A stretch of DNA of 64,000 bases, taken from positions 7,530,208 to 7,594,207 of the forward strand of contig CM033744.1 of the NCBI GenBank assembly GCA_019671005.1, read 5' to 3'. The DNA is from Hibiscus mutabilis (taxonomy: Eukaryota > Streptophyta > Magnoliopsida > Malvales > Malvaceae). Both the position numbers and the translations under genes were made by a program. The notes beneath the pieces are model-generated. The model was not told the origin of the DNA and searched no databases. It saw only the letters and a list, made by a program, of their open reading frames with translations. Shown piece by piece: positions 1 through 10,440 of the stretch. Positions within the stretch are counted from its first letter, which is position 1. Each line of letters begins with the position of its first letter.

Positions 1-2813
1 AAGTGCAAGGAGAAAACCCAATAGAATGCAAAGCTCCATATGAGCCTGTTCCTGAAGTTACCGACTTGATCAGAGTTTCAAGTTATAAGCTTCACCTCTC
101 TAAAACAGAAAAAGATAATACATTTTCTATGTGTTGTTGGTTGCAAGATCCATCAGGTCCATCAGCAGGTACAAAAAAAGATGCTTTGCAGATTTCCTAT
201 TATCATTCTATGCAACATATTGTTCCTTTCTATTCAACCGGTGTTTCCAAATACAACACTACAATCTGTTTTCGATTACCTTTTGTTTGATAGGTTTGCA
301 GGAAGACCTGAAGCTGATCCTTAGGCAAATTCAGTTGCAACTTGCGGGCTGTGGTTTAGGTTGGGAGCATGTGCTTTATATCCATCTCTACATTTCTGAT
401 ATGGATCAGTTCACTCAGGCAAATGAGACATACGTGAGATTTATTACCCAAGACAAATGCGCTTTTGGTGTTCCATCACGAAGTACTATTGAACTGCCTT
501 TAGTTAAAGCAGGTTTGGGGAGAGCGTATATTGAAGTTCTAGTTGCCAATGATCAGAGCAAAAGAGTTTTGCATGTTCAAAGTATTTCATGCTGGGCACC
601 AAGTTGCATTGGACCTTACAGTCAGGTACTCCTAATAATGGCAATTGACATCAATCAGTAAAGGTTCCTTTTTGAAACATTTTTATACTTCATATATATT
701 CCAAAAGAATATTGAAATGATTAGAAGAAATTGTCTGGTTGAATATTTTTTATTGTGGGGAGTGAAGCACAGTAATAGTTTTCTTTATGACAAGAGATTG
801 AATTGGAAGCCACATGGGGATCTTAAATTATTAAGATCCCATTAATAAATGTTGAAAGATGACTTTTTTTTGGTGCGGATTATTTCGACGAACTGCATTT
901 TTTTATCCAAATGCAGTATAGTCAACTTTTAATCCGATCCATTTTTACTTTTAGGCAACTTTGCATAAGGAGATACTACATATGGCTGGTCAATTGGGAC
1001 TTGATCCACCTACAATGACTCTTTGTGATGGAGGCTCCACTGCAGAACTTGAACAGGCACTGCGAAACAGTGAGGCAATAGCAGAATGCTTTAAGTGTTC
1101 AATATCTACTTCTGCTATTCTCTTTGTGGTTTACTTCTCGAAAAACATTCCATTAGAAGAGAAACCAAAAATCCACGACAAGCTGGATATGTTTGTGAAG
1201 CAACTTAAGCCGTCTCATTTGGATAAAGAGACCAAGCCCGAAGTGCTTGATCCTATATTTCTTTATATTCTAGTTCCAGATCTTCCGAAAAGGTAAATGA
1301 ACCACACTTCTTGTGAACTTTTCAATGAATAATAAGTATGCTGAGAAGGAAGTTTTCAACTTGAATTTGTGTTTGCTTTTTTTAGGGCTGTAAACGAACC
1401 AAACGTTCAACGAATTGTTTGTGAACCGTTCGGTGGGAAGTTTGTTTATGTTCGTTTATTTATTAAACGAACGAATATGAACAAGATTTTATGTTTGTTT
1501 AATTAAATGACCGAACACGAATAAAAGGATCGTTCGTTCATTTACGTTTGTGAACGTTCGGTAATCCTTTCATTTATGTTCATTCGTCTATGTTTGTTCA
1601 AATTTATTCACATATATCCATTTATATTTATTATTTTTTATAAAAAAGAATTATATTTTTTTTAAAAATTAAATTTGTTCACATATGTTCGTTCGTTTAT
1701 GTATGTTTAAATTTATTCGCATCCTTTTATATTCGTTCGTTTAACGAACGAAAGTAAACGAACACGAACAAACTACATTCCTTAACAAACGAACACGAAC
1801 AAGAAATTAAGTTCGTTTAGTTGTTCGTGTTTGTTCATTTGTTCGGTTAAAATTAAACGAACGAACATGAATATACCTTTGTCCGTATTCGTTCGGTTCG
1901 TTTACCTACTTTTCTTATTGGATGAATAATCGAAGAAGTAATAGTATGTGTTGCTTCCAACAGAAGGGCAGTTCGTCATCTTTTCTTTCTGATATTGCAG
2001 AGCACTTGTAGAAGTAAAGCCGATTCTTCATGTCCCAGAGACTGCAGAAACATCTGAAGAAACCTCCTGTGAACTCTCTAGCATAGTGGCACCTAGTTCT
2101 TCCAGTTTTCCACCTGCAGATTGGCATGATTCATGTATTCAGAAATGTGTCATTCACGGGAAGATATGTTCAATGGTTTTGTCTATCACAAATGTAGTGG
2201 CTTTGAATATTTGTTCTGATTCTATGAATGCTGATCGGAGCAACGGCAATCATCAGAATTCTCTCACAGAAAGCCAAATTAAAAGAATATCTAGATTTTG
2301 CATCTATCTTCTTGACAAAACTGTTATCGAAAATGGTTTCTCCTGGAAAGACACCATGGTAAGTTTCTTAGGCATGTGCCAAATTTTCCTTCAAAATTGA
2401 TTGTAAATAGATTTATATCCTGTTGAACTTTGGTTAGGAAAATGATTTTAATCAGGAAATCTACATACCGTTAGATTTTGATTGGTTCCTGGTGTTGTCA
2501 TTTATTTTATTAATCCTCTCCATTTATGTGTTATTTTTATGCCTCGACTGTTTTCATTATAGTTCCTCACGTCAATTTCCCCCAATTTCCCCCCTAGAGC
2601 TTGAGACTATACATCCCACAAAACCTCCATGTGCCTTTGGAGACAATATCAAGCTTGTTCGAGGACGCATTCAAGGAACTTGATCAGATGAATGACAGTG
2701 CCAAAGTAGGCGGGAAACCTATCTTCAATCTTGTTCCAGTCCTAGGTGCCGGAAGATCTGCTGCGTGCACAGAAGATATAATCACCTGTGAGCTGTTTGC
2801 TCGGAAATCTTGA
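1..2813 (+). CDS. DPH6: Diphthine-ammonia ligase-like protein (DPH6 type), C-terminal 469 residues with two RidA/YjgF domains
   Basis: The family catalyses the last, ATP-dependent step of diphthamide formation on elongation factor 2 in the cytosol. Only the 3' part of the gene is here; the N-terminal ATP-pyrophosphatase domain lies upstream. Exons I infer from GT-AG sites and conserved reading are 1-168, 294-625, 955-1292, 2001-2358 and 2598-2813 (stop TGA), and the phases match at every junction. Exon 2 carries a RidA-like stretch (WEHVLYIHLYISDM, then VPSRSTIELPL). A second RidA-like domain starts at ISCWAPSCIGPYSQ and crosses into exon 3. This ligase plus twin RidA layout is the plant and yeast form and resembles Arabidopsis At3g04480. 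No in-frame stop is seen, so this copy looks functional. Intron 3 (708 bp) has been enlarged by a foldback repeat. Exact exon ends are inferred without transcripts. Confidence 0.85.
1386..1905. repeat. Foldback element rich in AACGAAC/GTTCGTT, inside DPH6 intron 3
   Basis: About 520 bp packed with the heptamer AACGAAC and its complement GTTCGTT. The ends form an inverted repeat: GTAAACGAACC near 1391 against GGTTCGTTTACC near 1895. Many internal heptamers also pair, so the whole insert could fold into a long imperfect hairpin. It lies wholly within the intron and leaves both splice sites intact. A relative lies at 5226-5728. No coding capacity is seen; it is a non-autonomous, foldback or MITE-like element. 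Confidence 0.7.
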
Positions 2814-4211
2814 CCCTCCACTCTACTTGGCAATGCAATCATTTCTTACTACAAGGGATGGATTAGTCATCAAAGAAACTCCTTTTTGAATGTTAAAACA
2901 GCCCCACCAGCATGCTTTGCTCTTGAATGAAGAGGTAATACTTTTGGTCGATTTATTTGTAAGATTTCTTGCCTTTACAAGCAATTCTTCTTCACATTTG
3001 AAGGAATCTAAACAAGTAAAGCCAAATTTAAATATCCATTACAAAATTTTATGATATATTCTGATTGAGAATTTCTTGTTTATGTCAACTGTCCTTGGTG
3101 CATTAGCTTTGCCTCAATAAATATAATAACGCTAAAATAATAGAGAACCCCCTGAACTTTACCATCTTATTTAGTCAAGTCCCTATACTTTTACTAAATA
3201 AAAAATAAGTCCAATAAGCCCTTAACCTTTAACTTGTACCCAATTAAGCCTCTAACAATAGCGGTTTATTTGGACACAAACCAAAGGACGGGCTTGTTTA
3301 AGAAAAGTGAAATAGTTCAAGGTTTTTAAACAATTTAACCATATAATAGAGAGTGGTGAAATGATTTTCCCAATTGGGGCTAACAATTTGCATGTGGGAT
3401 GTCTTCATTTCATCAAAATTAGGTTTTGTCACCCCCAACATCCTACTAATGTGATTGCAAAACATCAAATCATCATTATTAAAACCTTGACTAAGTGTTC
3501 ATATATTTGAGGAAACTCTAAGCCAAGTCACATATAATCTGTCTCAATGAGACTGCTATAGTTTTTGTTCTTTTGGTAGTTATGAGTAGCTTTCTTGAGG
3601 TCCATATTCAAGATTGGAGTCCTGTTTATGGATTTATTATCAGAAACTTATCATTTTGGATGTGTGATATGAAAACATAAACATGAAAATAGTTCGATAA
3701 ACACGACAAGACACATTTAGTTGAAGTATTGTGATTCATGCTTAATGGTTTAATATTATGTTCATGTTTACATTCGCATATCTATGTTCGAATGTATGAT
3801 CCGCATGGATATTGATAACATAGGTTGGGAATGTACCCTACAACACACCATTATTGTTCATCTATAAATTTGTGAAAGTGACATTGGAGAGGAGTCATAG
3901 AGCTTTTCAGTGAACAGGAAGCAAAGGAACAAAATTCCAAAAGGTTTTTTGGTGAGATTTATGTGGGAAATCACAACTCGGGGGAAAGGGGGACCAATGA
4001 CAGTTTTTAAGGGGCAAATCATGATTGTGTTAAGCAAACCTCCCCAGCCCCACAACACATTATGAGCTCAACAAAGCTCTCAGCAGCACTGAAATCATAA
4101 GGGCCTTAGCCTCTATGGTCCACACCCTCCCTAACAAAGTACTTAAGTTTTAGAGAAAAAGAGTGGTTTAGCTTTTTGGCAGAAATTATGCTATGAATTT
4201 GGAATCTGGTC
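2814..4211. other. 3' flank of DPH6 and AT-rich spacer
   Basis: This holds the presumed 3' UTR of the DPH6-like gene (roughly to 3,130, where AATAAA-like sequence occurs at 3115-3120), followed by AT-rich sequence with no credible coding region. A stretch at about 3,140-3,330 (accccctgaactttacc and similar wording) resembles degenerate transposon ends common in plant spacers, but I could not pair it with a second end. Confidence 0.5.
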
Positions 4212-4455
4212 AGATCCCGTACAACCACCTAATTTAAGGCTAAAACGACAAGTTTTGAAATTTGCTCAAACAATCTAAAATGTTAATATTTTTTTATAAC
4301 ATTTTATGTTGCTGTTTTTTTTATAAGTTTTGAAATTTGTGGAAAAAATAACCTAAAATATTATAAAAAATTATAACATTTTAAGTTGCTTAGACAAGTT
4401 TAAAAACTTATCGTTTTTAGCCTTAAATTAGACGGTTGTACTGTAGACTCGTCCG
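4212..4455. mobile_element. MITE-like hairpin with about 60-90 bp terminal inverted repeats
   Basis: The left arm (from about 4219, acaaccacctaatttaaggc) is repeated as its reverse complement on the right (gccttaaattagacggttgt, ending about 4440). Pairing continues inward through gacaagttttgaaatttg, so most of the 240 bp forms a stem. It is short, AT-rich, non-coding and has a compact loop. The transposon superfamily is unassigned because no clear target duplication was found. Confidence 0.65.
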
Positions 4456-5029
4456 ATCAGATCAAACATAGATAAAGCTAAACAAAGCAAAAGAGAGGCA
4501 AAATGTTTGGTTCATGTATTGTTGTGTCTCATGGGGCACTTATGGATCAGAATTTAAGATTTCATCTTGAAAATCTTGAATTAAATTTTTAGGGTATAGA
4601 AAGGAAACGAAAATGATAGATTCAATCTCGAATTTATTAAATATCATATCTTAAAAGTGATTGTATAAATGAAGTAATTCAGATCGATTTCAAATTTAAA
4701 ATTCGTTAAAAAATGGCATTATCATTGTCAATAAATACATTGATGAATATTATGTGTGTTTTGTAACAATTGAAGTTAATTAAATGATTTGGTTGTCGCA
4801 CTAAATCATAATGAAGCATATTTCTTTTGACACGTTGGACAGATTTAAGTCTTATAGTAATTAAGGATTCAAACATGGTTTTAGGCTTATTTTATTGTGT
4901 TGGTGGGTGAAAATATTTTTATGTTTTAATAAAGTTTAGGTATATTAAAATATATTTACTCATTGTTTTAGTTTGACACTTCTTTTTAAGAAATTAAAAT
5001 TAGGAATTTCAACACGTTATTAACAGATA
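4456..5029. other. AT-rich spacer, nothing recognised
   Basis: There is no open reading frame of credible composition, no RNA gene and no paired repeat. The base composition is strongly AT-rich, typical of plant intergenic DNA. Confidence 0.5.
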
Positions 5030-6183
5030 TGTAAATTACTTTTTGGTATCTCAACTTTAAACTTTTTAATTTTATCATTAAATTTTTGAAATTTTGATTG
5101 TTTTGGTCACTTGATCTTTAAGTCTTTAACGTCGTTTATTTTTTTGGGTAAATTTATGCAAAAAAAAAAACTCTAAAACTTTCCCCTCGAACCAAAATTT
5201 TCGGGATCCCTTTGATTCACCAGTGTCTAATGGTGTAAATGAACCGAGCTTGAACGAACAATGCTATGTTCGTGTTTGTTTATTTATTTTTAAAGGTGTT
5301 CGTTTGTTCAACGTTCATGAACATGTTCGTGTAATGTTCGCGAACATGTTCATTTATGTGTCCGCTGAGAAGTTCGTTTATTTGTTTGCCAAAATGGTGA
5401 AATTACACCACTAGTCCTTAAGCTCCTTAAACTTTACATGTTGAACTTCAAAGTTAACCACATGTTTAATTTAGTCCCTACCTTCATCAATATTTAAAAT
5501 ATAAAAAAATAATAGAAAAAAGGGAACCGAGTAAACGAACCACTAAATGAGCTTGTTCGTGAACATAAACGAAGCAAACACACTTATGTTTGTGTTCGTT
5601 CGTTAATTAAACGAACATGAAATTTTTGTTCATACTTGTTTATTTAGCTTAATAAACAAACATACGTGAACGTTATTCGAACAATTCACAAACAGTTTAT
5701 CAAACGCTTTGTTCATTTACACCCATATCAGTGTCAAAGTATTTTCTTAGGAATTCGAATGGTAGGAAGGTTGAGAAGGAGATGGAAATGATTAGACGGT
5801 ATAAATTGTAGATCAAACCAAGATAAGGTCAAAGTTTTTATTTGATTTTTTTCGATTTTAAGAAAAATTAAATTGAGAAGAAAAAGGGGGAGAAAGGGAA
5901 CATTTTAGAACCAATTACTTTGCAAACAAAGACCTATGATAGTCGAATGGCGGTGGAGAAAATTTCGACCATCATAAAGAAGAAGGATATAATTTTAGGA
6001 TTTTTTTTTCAAAAATAAAAGCCTCACAACACAACATTTTGGTGCCAAACTTAGACACTTGATGTCTGAGTGACCAAAATGAGCGAAATTCAAAAGTTCA
6101 GCGATGAAAATGAAAATTTTAAAATTATGTGATCAAAATAGAAATAGGGAAAATTGTGTGACCAGAAAGTAGTTTACCCTTAA
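5030..6183. mobile_element. Degenerate MULE-like element with 'ggtcact' type ends
   Basis: The right end (about 6,080-6,183: agtgaccaaaatgagcg ... agtgaccagaaagtagttta) is loosely matched in reverse complement by the left end at about 5,030-5,130 (attactttttggtatctcaac ... ttggtcacttgatc). The TIR style is that of the better preserved element at 6,364-8,164. An AACGAAC foldback (5,226-5,728) sits inside it. No transposase is seen. The boundaries are approximate because the ends have diverged. Confidence 0.4.
5226..5728. repeat. Second AACGAAC/GTTCGTT foldback element
   Basis: About 500 bp with the same heptamer vocabulary as the insert in the DPH6 intron. The ends are an inverted repeat: ggtgtaaatgaaccgag at about 5231 and gctttgttcatttacaccc near 5,709-5,727. 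The centre (about 5,395-5,520) is ordinary AT-rich sequence. The insert is non-coding. Confidence 0.65.
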
Positions 6184-6230
6184 CAAATTTGGTCCACCTT
6201 TGTTACATTTCATTATTGAAATTACTTGAA
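5975..6230 (+). repeat. Direct repeat, copy A (partner at 8760-9010)
   Basis: About 250 bp beginning agaagaaggatataatttta is repeated at 8,760-9,010 with only scattered differences and in the same orientation. The shared sequence continues to cattattgaaatt, and weaker similarity extends to ataatttgagtaactccatt (6,307 and 9,010). The two copies bracket the Pack-MULE-like element and a LINE remnant. Confidence 0.75.
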
Positions 6231-6363
6231 TGAAGACTTATTAAAGTGCTTAATTAATGCTAGGAAATTAATGTAAACTAAGAAATCTTAAAAACTCTTG
6301 TTTTATAATAATTTGAGTAACTCCATTAATTTTTTTGAAGGGTAGATATTGTACGATTTTATA

Positions 6364-8164
6364 AAGGGTAAACTACTGTAATGATCACTTATGTTTTTGC
6401 TGAGTACAGTTTTGGTCACTGATTTTTAAATTCAACTGATAAGGTCACTTATGTTTTCGATCTGTAAACTTTTTAGTCACTGAGATGCTTGTTGCCGTTA
6501 AACGTTAACGGCTTGCTGATCTAACAGCGAAAAAAGGTAAACTACTGCAATGGTCACTTACATTTAGTCATTGTAAACTTTTGGTCACTTATGTTTTCGT
6601 AGTGTAAACTTCTGGTCACTGAACGTTTGTTTCTGTTACCCTGATGTTGTGCACGCTAATAAAAAATTTATTTTTAATTTCACTCATGAATTTTAAAAGT
6701 TCATTTTCATCCAAAAAGAAAAAAAAAACATTAATCTCTTTCAAGCCACCAACTTCAGGTTACCACCGTCTGTCCGACCTAGCCTCCGACAAACCCAGAC
6801 CCGACTTCTCGGCTCTTCTTCATTTTACTCCAATTTTCTAGGTGTTATTGTCTTCAATTGACAATGCACCTCTTCATCTTCCACTTTTATCTCATCAAAG
6901 ATTTTGATGGCATCAAAATTGCAACAATTGCAATCGAAAGCATGTCAAGTGTCTAAGTTTATGGTCAAGAATGAAACTGCTTACTACAAGTAGTTGCTGG
7001 AGGAGAACAAACAATACATTCAGGAGCCACCGACAGTTGAGAAGTGCAGCGAATTGTCTAAGAAATTATTCTTCATTCGACTTGCTAGTATCCCTGATCG
7101 TACCGAGTCATTTTGAAAGGAGCTTGATTACGTCAAAAACCTGTGGAAGCACATATTAGAACTGAAGGTCGAAGATGCTTGTATCGCTGCATTGTTCGGA
7201 CTGGAATGCTTTGCATGGTTTTGCGCTGGTGGTTACTACACCTAAGGGTGATCATTTAGTGGAAGGTATTTCATGGATGTGTATGCCTTTTAACATCGTT
7301 TGCACGGTTGAATTGCGACCATTTTAGATGCACATTTTTATTATTTTTTATGAAAATTTTGAAATTGAGAAATCAGTGATTAACTTGATAGCCTGAATGA
7401 TTTTTACAGTCGAAAATGACTTAAGCTTGGTAAGCCATCTCTTGTGTTATTCGGTTATGTTAAAAAAATTTGCTACACCCAACTCAACTCAAGTTTGACG
7501 ATTATGGTGCAAGTTACCATTTTCTTCTCTTAAAAAAATGATGCTGATGAGAGAGTGGTTCTAAGTTTTCAACCAACCCAAATACTAGAGTAATCCAGAC
7601 GTAAAGAAAATCAGAGATTATGTGTTGGCAAGAGCCGATAAAAGTGTTGGCAAGAGCACCTAGATGAGTGGAGGAAGAGAAAAAAGAGCTGAGAAGTCAG
7701 GTGTGGATTAGCCGGAGACTAGGTCAAACGGATGGTGGTGGCCTGATAGTGGTGGTTTGAAAAGGATTAAGGTTTTTTTCTTTTTGGGTGAAAATGAACT
7801 TTTAAAAAGTCAGGGTGAAATTAAAAATAAACTTTTTTATTAACGTGCACGTCATCGGGGTAACGGAAACAAACGTTCGAGTGACCAGAAGTTTACACAA
7901 CGAAAACGTAAGTGACCAAATCGTTCAATTTTTGAAATCGGTGACCAAAAGTTTACACTGACTAAACGTAAGTGACCATTGCAGTAATTTACCCTTTTTC
8001 CACTGCCAGATCAGTAAGCCGTTAATGTTTAACGGCAACAAACGTCTCAGTGACCAAAAGTTTATAGATTGAAAATGTAAGTGACCTTATCGATTGAATT
8101 TGAAAATCGGTGACCAAAACTGTACTTAGCGAAAACATAAGTGACCATTGCCGTAGATTACCCT
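6364..8164. mobile_element. Pack-MULE-like element with about 440 bp compound terminal inverted repeats
   Basis: The left arm 6,364-6,800 and right arm 7,690-8,164 are inverted copies. Each arm carries two successive terminus-like motifs: gggtaaactactg at about 6,367 and ggtaaactactgc at about 6,536, mirrored by gcagtaatttaccc near 7,981 and gtagattaccctt near 8,153. The sequence between the two motifs is also mirrored, so this is one compound TIR rather than one element inserted in another. No MURA-type transposase is visible. The interior (about 6,800-7,690) contains a retro-like copy of a host gene, annotated separately, which is why I call it Pack-MULE-like. Target duplications were not resolved. 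Confidence 0.7.
6907..7245 (+). pseudogene. Mitochondrial ATP synthase subunit g (ATP20-type), intronless broken copy inside a MULE
   Basis: Read from ATG 6907 to TAA 7245, this single uninterrupted frame gives 112 positions closely resembling plant ATP synthase subunit g, a small membrane subunit of the mitochondrial Fo stalk. Telltale stretches are ENKQYIQEPPTVEKCSELS, ELDYVKNLWK and AALFGLECFAWFCAG. Two in-frame stops are present (TAG after the YYK codons at about 6,988-6,993; TGA replacing an expected Trp after ESF). About ten residues near the C-terminus (the EIVGRG region of the family) are missing as an in-frame deletion. There is no intron, which suggests capture of a retrocopy or of spliced sequence; intron loss after capture cannot be excluded. 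It is not expected to make a protein. Confidence 0.8.
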
Positions 8165-8165
8165 T

Positions 8166-8758
8166 TTAAAAAACCTCTCTAAACCTAAATGGAGGGAAAA
8201 GAGTGCACCATATCCAAGCCATTACAATATCGAAAGAAGCCAAACGCGCACACAAACCAAAACAAAATCCTAGCAAGCCTGTAATGCACGCCCATGATGC
8301 AGAAACACGGGGCACTCCAACCCAGAGCATTAGCCACCAACCTATACACACCACCGGACCAAAAGCCACCTCCGACCTTAGAATCACCGTCCAGAACACT
8401 ATTTTGGACCCTGCTCACCATTAGCCATTCAAATAGATCACTAGACATTTCAAAGATCATAGAAAACAGACAACCATGCTCAAGATAAGAAGGGAAGCAT
8501 TACACATGCGACGAACAACATGAAGATTAAGGAGAAACCTATAACCAGAACCACATCATCTCCTCACTGAGCTGTTTCCACAAGTGAACCGAGACCCAAC
8601 ACATTATACAAAGCAGCTCTACCCAATGCCCAACTTAGCAAGGTGATCTGCCTCCGCATTGCCCACCCTAGAAATCAAATGCAGGACGATGCATTTGTCA
8701 CAGATCAACTCAACAACTTCTTGCACCATAGAAGAAACTCCATACGGGGGCTCGACCA
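8166..8758 (-). mobile_element. LINE 3' remnant: RNase H C-terminus and 3' tail
   Basis: On the minus strand, 8,619-8,758 encodes the end of an RNase H-like domain of plant L1-type LINEs (HLISRVGNAEADHLAKLGIG, then stop), the usual 'xxGNxxADxLAK' ending. The remaining 450 bp down to 8,166 would be its 3' untranslated tail, ending in a T/A-rich run against the MULE edge. Everything upstream of the RNase H end is lost at the join with the direct repeat at about 8,759. Confidence 0.6.
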
Positions 8759-8759
8759 T

Positions 8760-9010
8760 CAGAAAGAAGAAGGATACAATTTTAGGATTTTTTTTCAAAA
8801 ATAAAAGCCTCACAACACAACATTTTGGTGCCAAAGTTAGACACTTGATGTCCGAGTGACCAAAATGAGCGAAATTCAAAAGTTCAGCGATGAAATTAAA
8901 AATTTTAAAATAGTGTGACCAAAATAGAAATAGGGAAAATTTTAGTGACCAGAAAGTAGTTTACCCTTAACAAATTTGGTCCACTTTTGTTACATTTCAT
9001 TATTGAAATT
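8760..9010 (+). repeat. Direct repeat, copy B (partner at 5975-6230)
   Basis: The second copy of the 250 bp segment described at 5,975. It shares the wording agaagaaggatacaatttta ... agtgaccagaaagtagttta, then cattattgaaattt, with point differences and small indels. Its left junction is at tcgaccatca, a short string that also precedes copy A. Confidence 0.75.
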
Positions 9011-9039
9011 TAATAATTTGAGTAACTCCATTAATAAGC

Positions 9040-10440
9040 TATGGGTTAAAGTTATTATACAAACAACAATGGTATTTTACATTTAAAATCATCATACATC
9101 ACATTTATGAATTCATTGACAAGTCTAAAAAATGAAGGGTGGGATGTTTTCCTTAAATGATTCGGATTCAAACAATATAATTTACATGTGTGTAAATTTT
9201 TTTCAGATATAAAATCAAATTAAAATACAACATTGTAATTAGAATAAAATACTAAAAAAATCACCATATTTATGGTTGCTTAGTTTCAAATTTTAAAAAC
9301 GACTTTATTAATAATAACAGTTACAAAATTTAAATATAAATCATAAAATGAACCTAAAAAATAAAAAAATATAATTACGATAATTTGTATATTTTAGTCG
9401 CCGTGAATGGCAGTAAAGGTAATTTCACACCAAAACGAGGGGCATTTAGAGCTCCAAAACGGCGAGAGAAAAGAAAAAACGAAGAAGTCAAGGGATGCGA
9501 CCTGAAAGTATACAGAAAGTTAATGGATAGATCGAAAACCAAAAGATTTTCCAGAGAAAGATCTGAGTTAAGCAATTAACTTGGTATAGGACTGAGTCAA
9601 CTCGTGGTGTGGAGGCGAGTCTTTGTTTCAAAGATTCAGATCGTGAACCGTCGGATCCTATATCATTCAAATTGACGTTAACCGTTCGATTTAACCTTCT
9701 CTCTTTCTGAAGTTTGAACTTTGACGAAGCCGGATTGGAAGGGAAAGGAAAACCTAATCGATCCGGTCGGGTTTCGGTTAGCTGGATGCTGCACCTGCTT
9801 CCTCAGGTTTGGCTTTTCTTATTCTTTAATTTTGTTTATTTATTTTTTTGTTTGGTTGCCTAGGCAATGAACGAAAATAAACGAGGGAAAGAAGATAAAT
9901 GCATATTTTTGGTGATTATTTAAAAACATGTGAAATTTAATTTAGTGTAAACTAGTGAAAACATTTATGTTTGGCTTTCGTTTTCCTTTTTTTCTGCAAT
10001 TTACTATTTTTGGCTGTTAAAAAAGCAAACTTTTGTGGTGCTAATATGGGAGTTTTACTTATTGAAACTCATTTTTTCTGTTTATTTCTTGTTTTTGGGA
10101 TCTCATTTACAGATTTGAACTCTGTGGAAGCTTTAACTGCTCTGTAAATGGAACGGAGGATAAAAAAAACTGAACATCATTTGAGCTAATGTAAAGAAGT
10201 TACCACATTGCCGATTATTCGTTTAACTTATGTTAGTACTGAAGTTGCATGGCAAAGCTTAAAAGCCCTAAACCTTAGAAAATTTTGAATCGTTATCTTA
10301 AAATATACTGTTTTGGAGAAATTGAGATTAAGCTGGGAGTGGATTTTTTTTGTTAATTATTATGCTTTCGATGATAGGGGTATTGGAGATGGAGGAAAAG
10401 ATAGTCTAGTAATATAAATCTAAAGAGAGAGTCAGGTATA
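9040..10440 (+). promoter_or_regulatory. Upstream region and probable 5' UTR of the ANKRD13-type gene
   Basis: This 1.4 kb precedes the ATG at 10441. AT-rich sequence to about 9,400 gives way to more GC-rich DNA at 9,400-9,800, as expected near a transcription start. A plausible 5' UTR intron runs from the donor cctcag/gtttgg (about 9,804) to the acceptor gagtcag/gtata just before the ATG (about 10,434). No TATA box can be singled out with confidence. The promoter role is inferred from position. Confidence 0.4.

Noticed and set aside
6537..8000. Inner MULE nested inside an outer MULE of the same family
   Set aside because: The sequence between the inner and outer end motifs is itself mirrored in both arms, and no separate target duplication surrounds the inner motifs, so one compound TIR is simpler.
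8166..8460. Overlapping open frames on both strands suggesting small proteins
   Set aside because: They lie in the presumed 3' tail of the minus-strand LINE remnant, show no family features and overlap each other on opposite strands.
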